From contig JAPXFQ010001350.1 of the NCBI GenBank assembly GCA_028564705.1, positions 970,596-1,034,595 of the forward strand: a DNA stretch of 64,000 bases, written 5' to 3'. Positions 1-35,565 of the stretch are shown in pieces (position 1 is the first letter of the stretch; each line of letters opens with the position of its first letter). A program made the position numbers and the translations under genes. This DNA comes from Apricaphanius iberus. Its lineage: Eukaryota > Chordata > Actinopteri > Cyprinodontiformes > Aphaniidae. Under the pieces are notes generated by a model. It did not search any database. It was not told the origin of the DNA and worked only from the letters and a program-made list of their open reading frames with translations.

Positions 1-70
1 AATAGCCTTCATTTCTAAGAACAAGAATAGACTGTCGAGTTTCAGATGAAAGTTCTCTTTTTCTGGCCAT
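1..70 (-). CDS. Tc1-like transposase, N-terminal 23 residues only
   Basis: The ATG is at 70-68 and the frame stays open to the window edge. It begins MARKRELSSETRQSIL, the start of the N-terminal helix-turn-helix DNA-binding domain of a Tc1-family DDE transposase. The rest, including the catalytic domain, is outside the window, so whether the copy is functional is unknown. Confidence 0.7.
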   Translation of the reverse strand, partial: MARKRELSSETRQSILVLRNEGY

Positions 71-484
71 TTTGAGCGTTTAATTGACCCCACAAATGTG
101 ATGCTCCAGAAACTCAATCTGCTCAAAGGAAGGTCAGTTTTGTAGCTTCTGTACCGAGCTAAACTGTTTTCAGATGTGTGAACATGATTGCACAAGGGTT
201 TTCTAATCATCAATTAGCCTTCTGAGCCAATGAGCAAACACATTGTACCATTAGAACACTGGAGTGATAGTTGCTGGAAATGGGCCTCTATACACCTATG
301 TAGATATTGCACCAAAAACCAGACATTTGCAGCTAGAATAGTCATTTACCACATTAGCAATGTATAGCGTGTGTTTCTTTAAAGTTAAGACTAGTTTAAA
401 GTTATCTTCATTGAAAAGTACAGTGCTTTTCCTTAAAAAATAAGGACATTTCAATGTGACCCCAAACTTTTGAACGGTAGTGTA
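1..484 (-). mobile_element. Tc1-like transposon, 5' part, cut by window edge
   Basis: Read on the minus strand this is the left end of a Tc1/mariner element: a terminal repeat beginning at a TA (483-484) with CACTACCGTTCAAAAGTTTG, a long untranslated leader, and the first codons of a transposase at 70-1. The leader resembles a Tc1-like family that I recognise from salmonids and many other fishes. The element lies 3' of the last visible vwa5b1 coding exon. Only the first part is inside the window, so intactness cannot be judged. Confidence 0.8.
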
Positions 485-599
485 TATAAGACCTTATTTG
501 CCACCATTGTTGCTTGTTTTCTGACCAATTTTGGAGCAGTTGACCCTGTGTACCAAATATATATTTTTGTTTAAGAAAATTACCAAAATGGTCATTCAC

Positions 600-725
600 A
601 GTGGCTTGGACAAGTAACTTTAATTTGATTACTGGTAAAGAAATAGTAACGAGTTAGATTAGGCGTTACTGAAAAAGTGATGATATTTAGAATAACTCGC
701 TACTAAGTAAGGCGTTACTGACAGA
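600..725. repeat. GTAACG-rich repeat, possible hAT-like scrap
   Basis: The stretch contains repeated motifs such as AAGTAACTTTAATTTGATTAC, AGTAACGAGTTAG and GGCGTTACTG. This style of repeat (GTTACT/AGTAAC) is common in fish non-autonomous DNA elements. Boundaries and target-site duplication are not clear. From here to the vwa5b1 exon at 1056 I see no coding signal. Confidence 0.35.
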
Positions 726-1055
726 ACTGCACAAATCTTCTAGTTAGGGGTCAGGAAGGCAAAATCAACACACTAGAGGAATGATCAGGAGCAAATAAAA
801 CTGCTTTTGTTTTATTTGCATCAAAGCTTTTTTTTTAGAACTGAGGCTGTATCTGAGTGTTTAATAGAAAAATATAGCTGATCAATAACTGCAACTTTAT
901 ATACCAAATGATAACATCAACCTATTAATACCAGTATAAATACCATCTCAAAATGTCCGAGTTAATAACAGCTTAACATGGTTTTTGATGGATTATTTTT
1001 TTTAATCAAGGAAACATTTCTCATTAATCCAGAAAGGCTTTCTTTGTGTTCTCAC

Positions 1056-25237
<24,182 letters not shown>

Positions 25238-26279
25238 CCTGCTGGCTTTAAGAATCTAGTTTGAAAAGCAAATAAGTCAAAATAAGTACAATTGAATAAA
25301 TAAAACAGAAGAAATATTGGGGGGAAATGTTTATGTTTTAAATTCACTCAGTGAGGACAAAAGGAAAGGTCTCCCTTCTTGTTTCCGTAGAAAAGTAACA
25401 GAGTAGTAGCCAGTTGCTGTTAATCAAACACAGTGTTCCCAATTTAAATGTCTGTTTTTTTAGATTTTAATTGAAAAATCAATTTGATTCTCCTGTCCTA
25501 GTTGGATTGTTCTTGTATTTACATTATACTATTGTATGTAGAGAGGTTGCAATGGATCAAAAGGCTCATCATATGCAAAGGTATCAGTCACATAAAGGGT
25601 ACAAAAAAAAACATGGTACCTGCCTGGATGGAGTTAATAATAACTTGAGAAAATCTAAGACAACTGGAACATGACAAAACAAACCATGTTTCCAAAATGG
25701 ATGCAAAAAGGAGACTAAAATTAGAATAGGCTGCCACGAAACCAACAGTAACACTGAAGGATTAGTAGTTGTTCTCAACATACTGTTGGTTTTGTTTTTC
25801 ATGTGAAAGCTATTTCCAACAGTTTTTATATATCATGGAGGGTTGAAAGATAGAAGTCCTTTCTGTCAAAAAGCAAAAAACAAAACATCAATTTTGGCTA
25901 AAATTTCCCAAAACCTTGAGGGAGAACTGCTGGGCTCTGATAGAGCCAGGCATATTATAAACCAAACAAAAACAACACTGCGCATCCTCTAAGGAACACC
26001 AAACCCACATTGAAACAGTAGTGGCAGATTTGTGCTCTGGGGTTTTTAAGATGGAGGCGAGGTTTTTGCCGAAGTTGATCAAGTTATTATAACCAGTACA
26101 ACCAGTTAAGCCAACGAAGGTCCTCACTACCACTAGCAAAACAAGAATGTGTGAGTATGTAAATAAAATCTGACAGTTACCCCTCTTACCAAGAGTGTCA
26201 TCCCAGCTAATTCACACCAAGGTTAAGCCATGCAATGCTCAGAAAGAATGTCATACACCTCAGTATTCTATCTTCTATC

Positions 26280-26592
26280 AGGTATACACTGCAAAAACTG
26301 GCCAAAAATATTGTTTCCAGTCAAAAAAGTATTTTTGGTCTTATTCTGAGACCTATATACAAAGCAAGACCAGAAGGTCTTAGATGATTAATCTTATTTA
26401 GATAATCTGTGTCTTATATTGAGAATTCTTACCAAGTGCAACTGTCATACTGCAATGGCAGATTATTTTACTGAATTTAAGAATTTTTAGACTAATCTAG
26501 TGTCTGTCAATGCAATAAGACTATGGCACTTGATAAGAATTCTCAAAATAGGACATATATTCTCTAAATAAGATTAATAATCTAATACTAAC
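26280..26592. mobile_element. Foldback (MITE-like) element
   Basis: Two arms of about 60 bp are imperfect inverted copies: 26377-26438 (GATTAATCTTATTTAGATAA ... GAGAATTCTTACCAAGTG) and 26528-26586 (CACTTGATAAGAATTCTC ... TAAATAAGATTAATAATCTA). The left flank starts TACACTGCAAAAACTGGCC, a common fish MITE end, while the matching right end is missing. No coding capacity. Confidence 0.6.
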
Positions 26593-29500
26593 CTATTTAT
26601 TTATTTATATCTGTTCAATTGCTCTGCATGTTTTATTTGATTTCATTTTTAGGTTAATTTTAATTTATCTGCTTTACACTTTTATCTGATCATATCTTAT
26701 CGTTCTCTTATATTTTATGATTTAAAGTGCTATCAGTCTTAACATTTTATCAGTTTTTTAATACTTTAACTCATTTTCTACAGTTTATTTTAATATTTTA
26801 ACTTCTTATTTTAATCATCATTCCAGTGTTTTCTCTGTGGGAGCCCTTTGCATCCAGGGCGGTGGTCGGCTGTAGCTGCCTGGGTGCTCTCCAGGCAGTG
26901 CCTGGGTGGAGGTGGGGGTGCCATCCCTCCCTCCTCTGGGAGCCCTGGGTCACTGAACACAGTGCACATAGTTATGGGAAATTTACATACAGTCATCATA
27001 GGTATGGGCATCATCATAATTTGAGCTTTAATTGATTTGCTTTAACAAATATTTTTCCTGAATGATGCAACTGACTGCATAACATACAACATAAAGTATT
27101 TTGTATCATAAATAATTAGTTGTACAAGTTAGAATCTACTGTACTTTTCTTTCTGATGTACACTTTAAGTTTGCCAAAGCCTATTAACTTCTGGTCGGTG
27201 ATCCTGATTGGCTACCATAGGTTATTCTATGAGCAATCATAAGATGGATATTTTTACCAGCTCTTGTATTGACCAATACTTCAAACTGGAGGAAAGTAAA
27301 AAAAAAAAACACTTGCATGTAAGTCTATGCTATTCTGCTTTGTCAGCAGCACTGACTACATTTGGAGAGAGGCCCAAACCTTCACTTTAAGATGATAGGA
27401 AATTGGTGAGGATGTTCAGGAAAACCCAGAAGCCACCAAGTTTCAAACTTGGAGAAACGGTTCGGAATGTCACTACCATGAGACTATAGTTTACATGACC
27501 TTGAACTGAAAGCTGATGAGAAGCTCCTACTCCAAAATTAACTAATTGAAACTTAACTAAAACGTGCAGGGGCCTTGCACAGACCAGCTAAATGAATTCT
27601 GATCAAAATCAAAGGTTGATTTTTAATGCGACTGTTTCAGACTACTGTTACAACTCCGTGGGGCTTTTTTGCTGCCATTGATAATGGTAAATTGCAAAAA
27701 GTAGATAATAAATTTAACTAAGTTTAGTAGAAATGTATTTGTATATTAGAGCCTGAATAATTCTGACCGTATGTAAATGGAGAAGAAAAATCTTTTAAAA
27801 AAATAGAAATTTGTGCTGCAAATTCTTTTTTCAAATTCATGTAAGCATAATATTTCATATATTCATTCAGTCTAAGAGTGAAAAACTAAACAATTTTCCA
27901 ACAAAAATGATGCAGATGCTTGGTCTTTTAGGGCTAATAACTTGTATCTTCCTGCATTATTTGGGCTCTCACAGATGAGCGAGTTGACCATTTCACAAGA
28001 ATGATTTGGATTTATAATAATGAAAACAGATGCTGGTTTTCAAACTATGCTTCAATAATAAGCTCAAGAACATTTCATATTTGCTTAGAGAAGTGTCTAA
28101 TTTCAAAGGGAATTTCATTATTTACTCCAAGCATTTCTGAGATTATTTTTGTTGTTGTCAAACCAGCCCTCGATTTTCTGGGATGCTCTTTTTTTCTCAT
28201 AAACCTGTTTCTAAATATGGCTGTGAGCAGTGAAGAGTTACAACTGCTGTATTTCTGCTGTCCCTTTCCAAGCCTTTTCATATGATATGTTTTTCTTTAC
28301 ATATTGCACACTTTTACCTTGAATAATTTACAATATTTTGAGATTTTTCCAAAAATATTCATGAGCTTTAGAGCTCTTCTCTTTGTAAACTGAGCAATCA
28401 ACACAGGAGGTGATTCCTTTTGTCAGACAGCAGCAGTAAGATCAAACCCACAGCAGGGACGCATTACCAATTCAAGCTCTACAGCTAAAGCTGTCAGTGG
28501 AGCGTTCTTTATAGGTCCTCTAACCTCAGTAATCCTCCTCAGTATGATGTAAAACAAAGAGGTCTAGTGTGAGGGGACAGCAGTATTACAAGCATTCAAG
28601 ATGAAAGTTGTGGCAATAAAAGGAAGATTTTAAATTGACATTCTCATTACAGCTCAGCAAGAGATTTGCAGGTAAAATGATGATTTCAGAGACCCATTTA
28701 GGAGAAAACAAATACCTTAAAGAAGGTTTTTTAAGCAATTGTTTCCTTTTAAAGTGTTTATTGAATACAGAATTCTAACTATAAACTGGTATCCCTGGTA
28801 AAGATTTGTGATAAGCCTTGAAACAAACTATATTTTTACAGCAGCGTAATTTAGTAAAAAACTGGAGGAAATACCTTTAATTTGAGTACATTTATTCATG
28901 AGGGGAAAAATCCATAAGGACATGTTTTTATTTACTGGTACATGCAATTTTCTATGGAGGGCCATCCCTGCCAAAATTGACATGAAAAAATAAATGTGGA
29001 AATGAACAAAAAGTAATTAATCAATAATTTGCAGTTCATTAAGCCGCTTTTCAAATAGGGTCTAAATGGGCTAGTTGTGTTTCCATTGTCATCTCAGGAA
29101 CGCAGTAGTGTATTAGAACATTGGTGAGCAAAGTGGCACATGTTTTTGATGCCATTCGTAAACTCCACAAGCCTAGCAAACAGTTCCCTTTGGATTCTTT
29201 CCTCAGCAAGCAAGGACAGAAGGGTCTTCCCCTCGCTGGTCATCATTGGCTACCACCACGTAGGTGGGTGTGAGAGTGGTAGACTTTACCAGACCAATCA
29301 GGCCATTGGTGGGTGTGTTGGGTCCCCTTGAGATGCTTCAGACTGAGCCAGAGGTGTAGTCTGTAGAAAAAGTGTCAACTCCACCAGACAAAGTCAGTGG
29401 AAATGCTGTAATCAAGGGCTAACCTGACAGGGCCCGGGGCCTAACCTACTCTAGAGGAAAATGGGCTTTATTCGTATTCTTTAAGATATTACTGTGGAAT

Positions 29501-29865
29501 GGAACTCCAAGTAATTTGTGCAACATGTGCCTATTCATAGAATATCTTTAGTATTTGAATGTAAATGCAAATTGGGAAGCTGATAACTCAATGCAAAGGT
29601 ACCCAGTATGGTTGCGACACAGGCATTTGCAGGGCAACAATCATTGGCTTTACTCGCAAGAGCAAATAAAAGGAAGACTGTAGATATTGACATTAACTGT
29701 AGTGCCAACACAGTTTCTGCTTTGCGCATTAATGCATAATATGGTATATTTAGTGTCTGAGTTATTAAATCAAGGAGTTATAAGCACTGTATTTGCAGAT
29801 TTTAGCCACTCTGGGACAGCTGTAGACCCAAACCTTTTCCATCCCTGTTGATGTAACCCCATTTT
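26593..29865. other. Non-coding AT-rich stretch upstream of the vwa5b1 start codon
   Basis: Probably the first intron of vwa5b1. I see only a GC-richer island at 26820-26960 made of short direct repeats (GTGGGAGCCC, TCTGGGAGCCC, GCCTGGGTG), possible transposase scraps at 27400-27660, and short frames without family features. The frame at 29140-29331 was not recognised. Confidence 0.5.
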
Positions 29866-29867
29866 AT

Positions 29868-30785
29868 TGAGAGTGAGGAGTTGTCGTTATGGTACAGAGC
29901 CCCTCCCCTCGATCCTCAGTCTCCGCCATCTTGGTTTCCTTCCAGTGGCAAACTGTGTATTTTTTAACTCGGTAGCAGAGGAGGTTCTCGCAATTCTGCA
30001 TGTGTTACCATGCCTGGAACTCACTGCCTGGTACAGTATGTGTGGTTGGGCTAAAATCAAATTACAACTAAATACCTAAACATACGCTACACAGCTTTAG
30101 CATACATTAAAACATGTTTGAAACGTTTGTGTACATTGAAGATCTCGTCACAATCTAGTGTTTACAAAGCAGTCGCAGTATATTGCTTTGTCAATTTGAT
30201 CAATTGTCAAGTGTCTGCTAAATGCAAATGACGACATAGTAAAACGCATGTTTAGAAAAATTACTTTTGCCAGTACCACGCTGTTTTCACCACCTGGAAG
30301 CTTCTAGATGGCCAAGTCCTGCACCCAGCCACAGCAGAAAGCCAAAGATTTGTGGCTTTTAAACTCCTGCATCGTGTGATAACTCAGACCAAAAACAAGA
30401 TAATTTACTATATCTATATATGTGCAAGGAGGCAAATGGTTCAGGTATCTGTGCCATTCCGCTGCAGGGGGCTCGTATGTTTAATGTCTGAAAGCTTCTC
30501 CAAATACCGCTGTTTTGCCGTAGGTATAAGCTTGTCCCTGTAAGGTCCATTTTCTTTTGCCTTGACTCTCTCTATTGCCCTACTTTCTTACTTTCCGTCT
30601 AATAGCAGATCTGTCCCGCCAAAATAATAAATGAGCAAACATTAAAGAGCTCCAGAATGTTAGTCGCGTCAATACTGTTAAGTTCTGAAGGCGTTGCCCT
30701 GGCAACCGATAGCGTCTCCTTATATTATGGCTGACGAACTCAGATCCCGCCCAAATAGGCATGCGACTCCTCACTCTCAATATAA
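29868..30785. mobile_element. DNA transposon with ~18 bp terminal inverted repeats
   Basis: The left end ATTGAGAGTGAGGAGT (about 29875-29880 onward) is mirrored at the right end as ACTCCTCACTCTCAAT (30766-30781), giving a unit of about 910 bp. A short frame near 30010 starts MPGTHC, a start seen in some THAP-type transposase genes, but it is frameshifted at once. The right part encodes nothing recognisable. It is probably an internally deleted non-autonomous copy; its superfamily is not decided. Confidence 0.55.
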
Positions 30786-30929
30786 AAGATATCATGTTGA
30801 CTTCTCTTATTACATTTCACAAAGCTGGAGCTTTAAACGACAGGGGATGATTGACAAACCCTTCAACAAGAATCTCTTTAGATCAGCTCACACATTTTTG
30901 GATTGATAGCTCGGTGGGGGACCCGACGA

Positions 30930-31084
30930 TATCATATTTTCAGTTTTTCTTCAAGATGCCACACGATCTTAATCCAGAATGTCTTAGTATGGCAGAGAGT
31001 TCATGATGCCATGCAGTCCAAGACGTTCCCAAGTCCCACAACATCACAAATCTTCGACCAGACTTGATACTTGGTATGATATTG

Positions 31085-31122
<38 letters not shown>

Positions 31123-31300
31123 CAAACATTCGTGTCATCTGACCAAAGCATACATAAGTGTTAACAAATCCAACAATTGTTCCCTTGTGATGGTAGGACA
31201 TCAAAGTTTTTCATGGCATGCTCGTATAATAACTGAAACTTTAAGATGTTACCCTACTCTTTGCTGAAGTTCTCTAATGGCTCACTGTGCTAGCAATACA
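30930..31300 (-). mobile_element. Transposase relic split by a TA microsatellite
   Basis: CAGTTTTTCTTCAAGATGCC, AGAATGTCTTAGTATGGC and GTGTCATCTGACCAAAGCA are in the style of antisense Tc1-like transposase sequence. A (TA)n run at 31083-31119 lies inside. No frame is intact and ends were not found. Confidence 0.35.
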
Positions 31301-31304
31301 AACT

Positions 31305-32675
31305 CAGGTTGTCATCCAGCCTGTTTTGTCTAATTTCCAGTCGTTTAAACTATTTGAATTGTTGCACTGACAATAGATATACGTGAATTCAGATGAGTCA
31401 CTACTTTTCATTTCAGCTTGCAGAGTTTCAATGATAAACTCGTAAATGCCTTGAATTGCACGCACATTCGCCATTCCAATTTTGAAGATCACAAGCCACA
31501 TTGAGCCTTCATTTGTCAGATTATATTTGTTCCTCAGGGATCAATTTATAAAACTATAAATGTAAGAAAAAATAAAATAAAATTTGTTTTATATGAAGTG
31601 TTATTGGTGTCGACAATGGTGGCAGCAATGGCTTTGTAAAAATCAATTATTTCTTCAGAGGGAATTTAGATTGGTGGGATTTTCTGAAAATGTACTCTGA
31701 GATTAAGTTACTACAATAAACAATACATTAATTTAACGGTTCTCACATAAATAAGTGTGTAGGGTGCTGTATGTTGAAAAAAAATTAGCTGGTGAAATAG
31801 CGCAGTAGTTTATGTTTATGTCTTCTCCTGCACAAATAATCTTGGGGCTGTGCTGTCAAAAGGTCTGCGTCTGATACACAACCAGAGTCCCTCTGCACGA
31901 GCTTGATGGGAAGTGTAATGACGAAAGCAATATCCATAGAGACAGCTCCACTCGCCTGCTTACCTGCATACTGACCAGCAGCATCACTAAACTGTGGATT
32001 TACATCTCACATTGAGACCAATCACATTTTACCTCACACAACAGGTAATTTCATCTCACAAAGCAAAAAATTAAAAAAAATAAAAATCTCTTAAAAAATA
32101 ATTAACATCCAGCAGCCATTGAACAACAAACCAATCAGTCTTTCAGATATAAGTACCAACTGGGTTTAATGTTGTGAGGAAAGGACATATTAATGCAGTC
32201 AAGGATTTCTCCTATCTCAACACTGCCATCATGTGTCTAATCAACAACATATTGAGAGTCAGACAGGAAAGGTTAGCTGGACATAATCAAGACTTAGATA
32301 AAGGAACCCAACAACTACTACACTTGATAAAATCCATAGAAGTGTAAAAGCTGTCAAAAAATTTTAATTTTACAAAAGTTTTGCTTCTAACAGCTTTACT
32401 TCAGTAATATTTGCTCTCTAACACGCTTTTAGTTTTATTAAAAGTGGGCTCTCTCCTGGTGGGCTCGGTCACATGAATCACCCTGCCACCCTCTGGGATT
32501 TACCATAATACGGTCAAACCATCGTCTCTGAACCCAGAAAGCCTCCTCTGCCCTCCTTCATTTATATCAGAACAGAGAGCTGCTGCTGTGTCACCACCTG
32601 TTGAGGCACAGCCTTTATGTACCTGTTTACATCCTCTGACAGATTCAGTCGCTGACTCCTTTGCTCCTGCAGTTA
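31305..32675. other. Intergenic or intronic sequence without recognised features
   Basis: AT-rich sequence with only short frames on both strands. I see no conserved motif, repeat end or splice-supported exon here. Confidence 0.5.
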
Positions 32676-32679
32676 AAAC

Positions 32680-33350
32680 TACTGACAGTGACGTCTAAAG
32701 CAAGCATCGCCAGACAGAAGCAAAGCAGCATTAACATGCATTAGTGTTTTCTCTCCTATTGTCTTACCTTTCATCTGAGTCAAGTGCAGCGTGGATCTCT
32801 CTGTCAGAAGTCCACTTATCATGAGAGATATCCTCCCCTCGTCCAGCCTCTCCTTTGCTCTCCTCTCCACTGCTTTTTTTGTTTTTTGTTTGCTTTTATT
32901 GTGGCGTAGAGGGATTCAGAGTGCTGCCACAGGTGGCAGGAGCTACACATGCAGACGTGCAACGGAAAGGAGGGGAGAGAGGAGTGCTGCTGCTGCAGCG
33001 GCGGCACTTCAGTCAAACCCAGCAACATGTGATTAAAGAAACTATTTCATTTATTTCTTCCACTGCCCCCTCCTCCTCCTCATCCTCCTCCTCCTTTCTG
33101 CGGGGAGGAGGATGCAGGAGTTTGAGGTTCAAAAAGGAGGCGAAGAGAGGATCCAGAGCAACCTTCCCACCTATCCCTATTCAAAGCATCATTCCCGCCC
33201 ACTCATTGTGAGCTTTTGTTAACACCGTCGACACTTTAAATATCCCTTTAATAACAGATCAGTGTGCATGTCATGTAGTGAAACACCAGCAGCAGATGGT
33301 TGGGGGACAGCAGGCATCCTCATCATCTGTCATCCAGCCCGCCCGCCTGC
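32680..33350 (-). promoter_or_regulatory. Candidate first exon / promoter region of vwa5b1
   Basis: This block is distinctly GC-richer than its surroundings, with polypurine/polypyrimidine runs (CTCCTCCTCCTCATCCTCC near 33068), GCTGCTGCAGCGGCGG near 32988 and a CRE-like TGACGTC at 32689. The vwa5b1 start-codon exon has an acceptor just upstream of 25237, so a 5' untranslated exon must lie further right, and this is the best compositional candidate before the next gene. No transcript evidence is available, so the assignment is inference. Confidence 0.3.
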
Positions 33351-33761
33351 CGAGAGATTGAAAAGCAACAAGCAGACGGACAGGAGCGTTTTAAATCAAA
33401 AGTGGGTGTTTGTCTGTCTCTGGCTTTTGTGGTCACTTTATTTGATATATGCATCTGTTGTTGTATTTTTTTTTTTCTTGCTTTGCAAAGGTTTCCATGA
33501 CAATTAATGTTTGTTTGAAAAATCATTCTGGGGCTGCAGTGAATGTGGAGATGGTGTTTTAGTGTGTGTGTGTGTGTGTGGGTAGCTGGGACTCAACATC
33601 CGCCTATAAATTGGATTAACCTGCAGTCAACTCAACTCATCCCCTTTCCCTCAGTGCCACTCTCCCTTCCTTGCTTTCTCCTTTCTCCCAACCAAATGAC
33701 CAACAGAGGGGAATGTAAAGAATTTGTCTCCATTACTTCTAAACGTATTCACATAATGCAT

Positions 33762-34385
33762 CAAGGCAAGGCAATGTCATTTGTATAGCAGACTTTCAAC
33801 AACAAGACAATTCTTGTGCTTGGGTAATTAGGGTATACAATGAAAACAGAGACACAAAACATATGACTTAAAATATATGACATTCCATCTATTATTAATC
33901 ACTTAGGCAGCTCTAAATATATTAGTTTTCAGCTTTAAATTTAAAGTGGTTCAGTGTTTCAGCAACTTTGTAGTCAGGAAGTTTGTTACAGAGAAGGGGA
34001 GCATAGAAACTGGAAGCTGCTTCTCCATGTTTGGTAATGATTCTATGAATGATTAACATACTACAGGTGGAACACCTGAATGGTCTGGGGGGTTGGTATA
34101 GTGACAACAGATCTTCAATATATTTTAGCACTAAGCCAGTAAATGATTTATAAACTGGAAGGAGTGTTTTAAAAATTAATTCTCTGAGCTACAGGGAGCC
34201 AGTGTAAGGACTTTAGAATTGGGGTAATGTGTTCTACTTTCCTGGTTCTAGTGAGGACACAACCAGCAGCGTTCTGGATCAGCTGCAGCTGTCTGATTGA
34301 CTTTCTAGTCAGTCCTATGAGGATAATGTTGCAGTAATCAATCCAACTAAAGATAAACACATGGATGAGTTTTTCAATGACTAGA
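33762..34385 (-). mobile_element. L2-type LINE 3' fragment
   Basis: Minus-strand frames at 34360-34169 ([46 protein letters not shown]) and 34131-33922 ([26 protein letters not shown]) are the C-terminal part of an L2-type ORF2, in order and separated by frameshifts. The 3' tail GGCAATGTCATTTGTATAGC is at about 33772-33791. It lies between vwa5b1 and ddx19. Confidence 0.85.
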
Positions 34386-34499
34386 CATTAGTTCTTTAAT
34401 CGTAGAAAAGTTCTTCAGACTCGTATCCAACAGATGTGGAATCCTCCTGCGTAGAGAAAATAAAGAAAATGCAGTGTCCATGAAGCCCCAAAACTAGTT

Positions 34500-34618
34500 A
34501 TTATTTTTTTCAATTCATATGCATTAACTGCATTGTGAATTACTGGGATTTTATGTGATGGACCAACACTAAGAAAATAATAATTGTAAAGTGGAAGGGA
34601 AAGTATACATAATCCCTA
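34500..34618. mobile_element. Tc1-like terminal scrap
   Basis: GGGATTTTATGTGATGGACC followed by AACACTAAGAAAAT and TGTAAAGTGGAAGGGAAAGT matches the terminal region of the same fish Tc1-like family as the relics at 1490 and 8070. Only about 120 bp is present. Confidence 0.5.
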
Positions 34619-35464
34619 TTGTTTCTTTTGTTTACAAAGAGAAGCATACAGCTTTGTTTTTACCTTATTTTGTTGATGCTTTCTTCGGAGCTTCCACAGC
34701 GTCGTGATATCAGTTCTTTAAAATTGGTAGCTTACGTCCTGCAGCTACCACTGCAACCGTGGTAGCATCCGACTTCCCGCTCTGTAGTACCTTTCTAGCG
34801 GCCGAAAAGGGCGCCGCCATATGTCTAATCCAATCCAATCCATACAGGAAGTCATTTAAACACAGCGAATCACTAACTTGCAATGTTAGCTTTTTATGGA
34901 TATAACAGCTCCTAAATGTTGAAATAAATATTTGGATCACATCAGGTTTAGGCACGTAGTTCTTGAATATTAGGATTAGGAAAATAGTAAAGTTAGGTTT
35001 AGATAATGTTCCTCGAATGTTATGATTGGTAATGAATCAACCAGGCTAGCCAATCAGATATGAGAAGGATGTTGTTGTATTGTATTGTAAATACTAAATA
35101 AAACAAAACAAAAAATTTAAAGGCCAGAATACTTCAAAGAAATAGAGCTGGAAGTACTAATGCTGGCCTATGAGGAATTCCTGCCAATCAATATGAAAAA
35201 CAAAAAGTAATAAAGCTGCATCAGCAAAGAAAGAATGTTGGGTTGGTACAAAAATAACCATGTGTGAGATTCAAGTCCAACACAGCTAAGTCAACCTTTC
35301 TAATAATGATAGGCTAATAATAATAATAATATAAATAATTTATTTAGAAGTTAACACCTGCAGTTTGGAGTCCATTTAACATTGTTATTCAACGCCCATT
35401 TTTATCGATGCTTAAAATTACTATATTGACAATGCTTGTGAAGGCAACAGCAGACGTTCGGAGG

Positions 35465-35472
35465 TAACGGTT
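35465..35472 (+). promoter_or_regulatory. MYB-type site upstream of ddx19
   Basis: TAACGGTT, a perfect match to the MYB consensus, lies about 95 bp upstream of the ddx19 start codon in a locally GC-richer segment with no TATA box. The site is short and its use is inference. Confidence 0.25.
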
Positions 35473-35565
35473 GAGTTTGGTGACCGGAGAGCGCAACGCT
35501 GACAACGTGCTTATGTTTAAATTTCGGTTGGCTTTCTTAAAAAAATAGATTTAATCAGCCTTAAA

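Noticed and set aside
32855..33211. 118-codon plus-strand frame with serine run
   Set aside because: Translation of a TCC/CTC-rich tract in the candidate promoter region; no conserved features.
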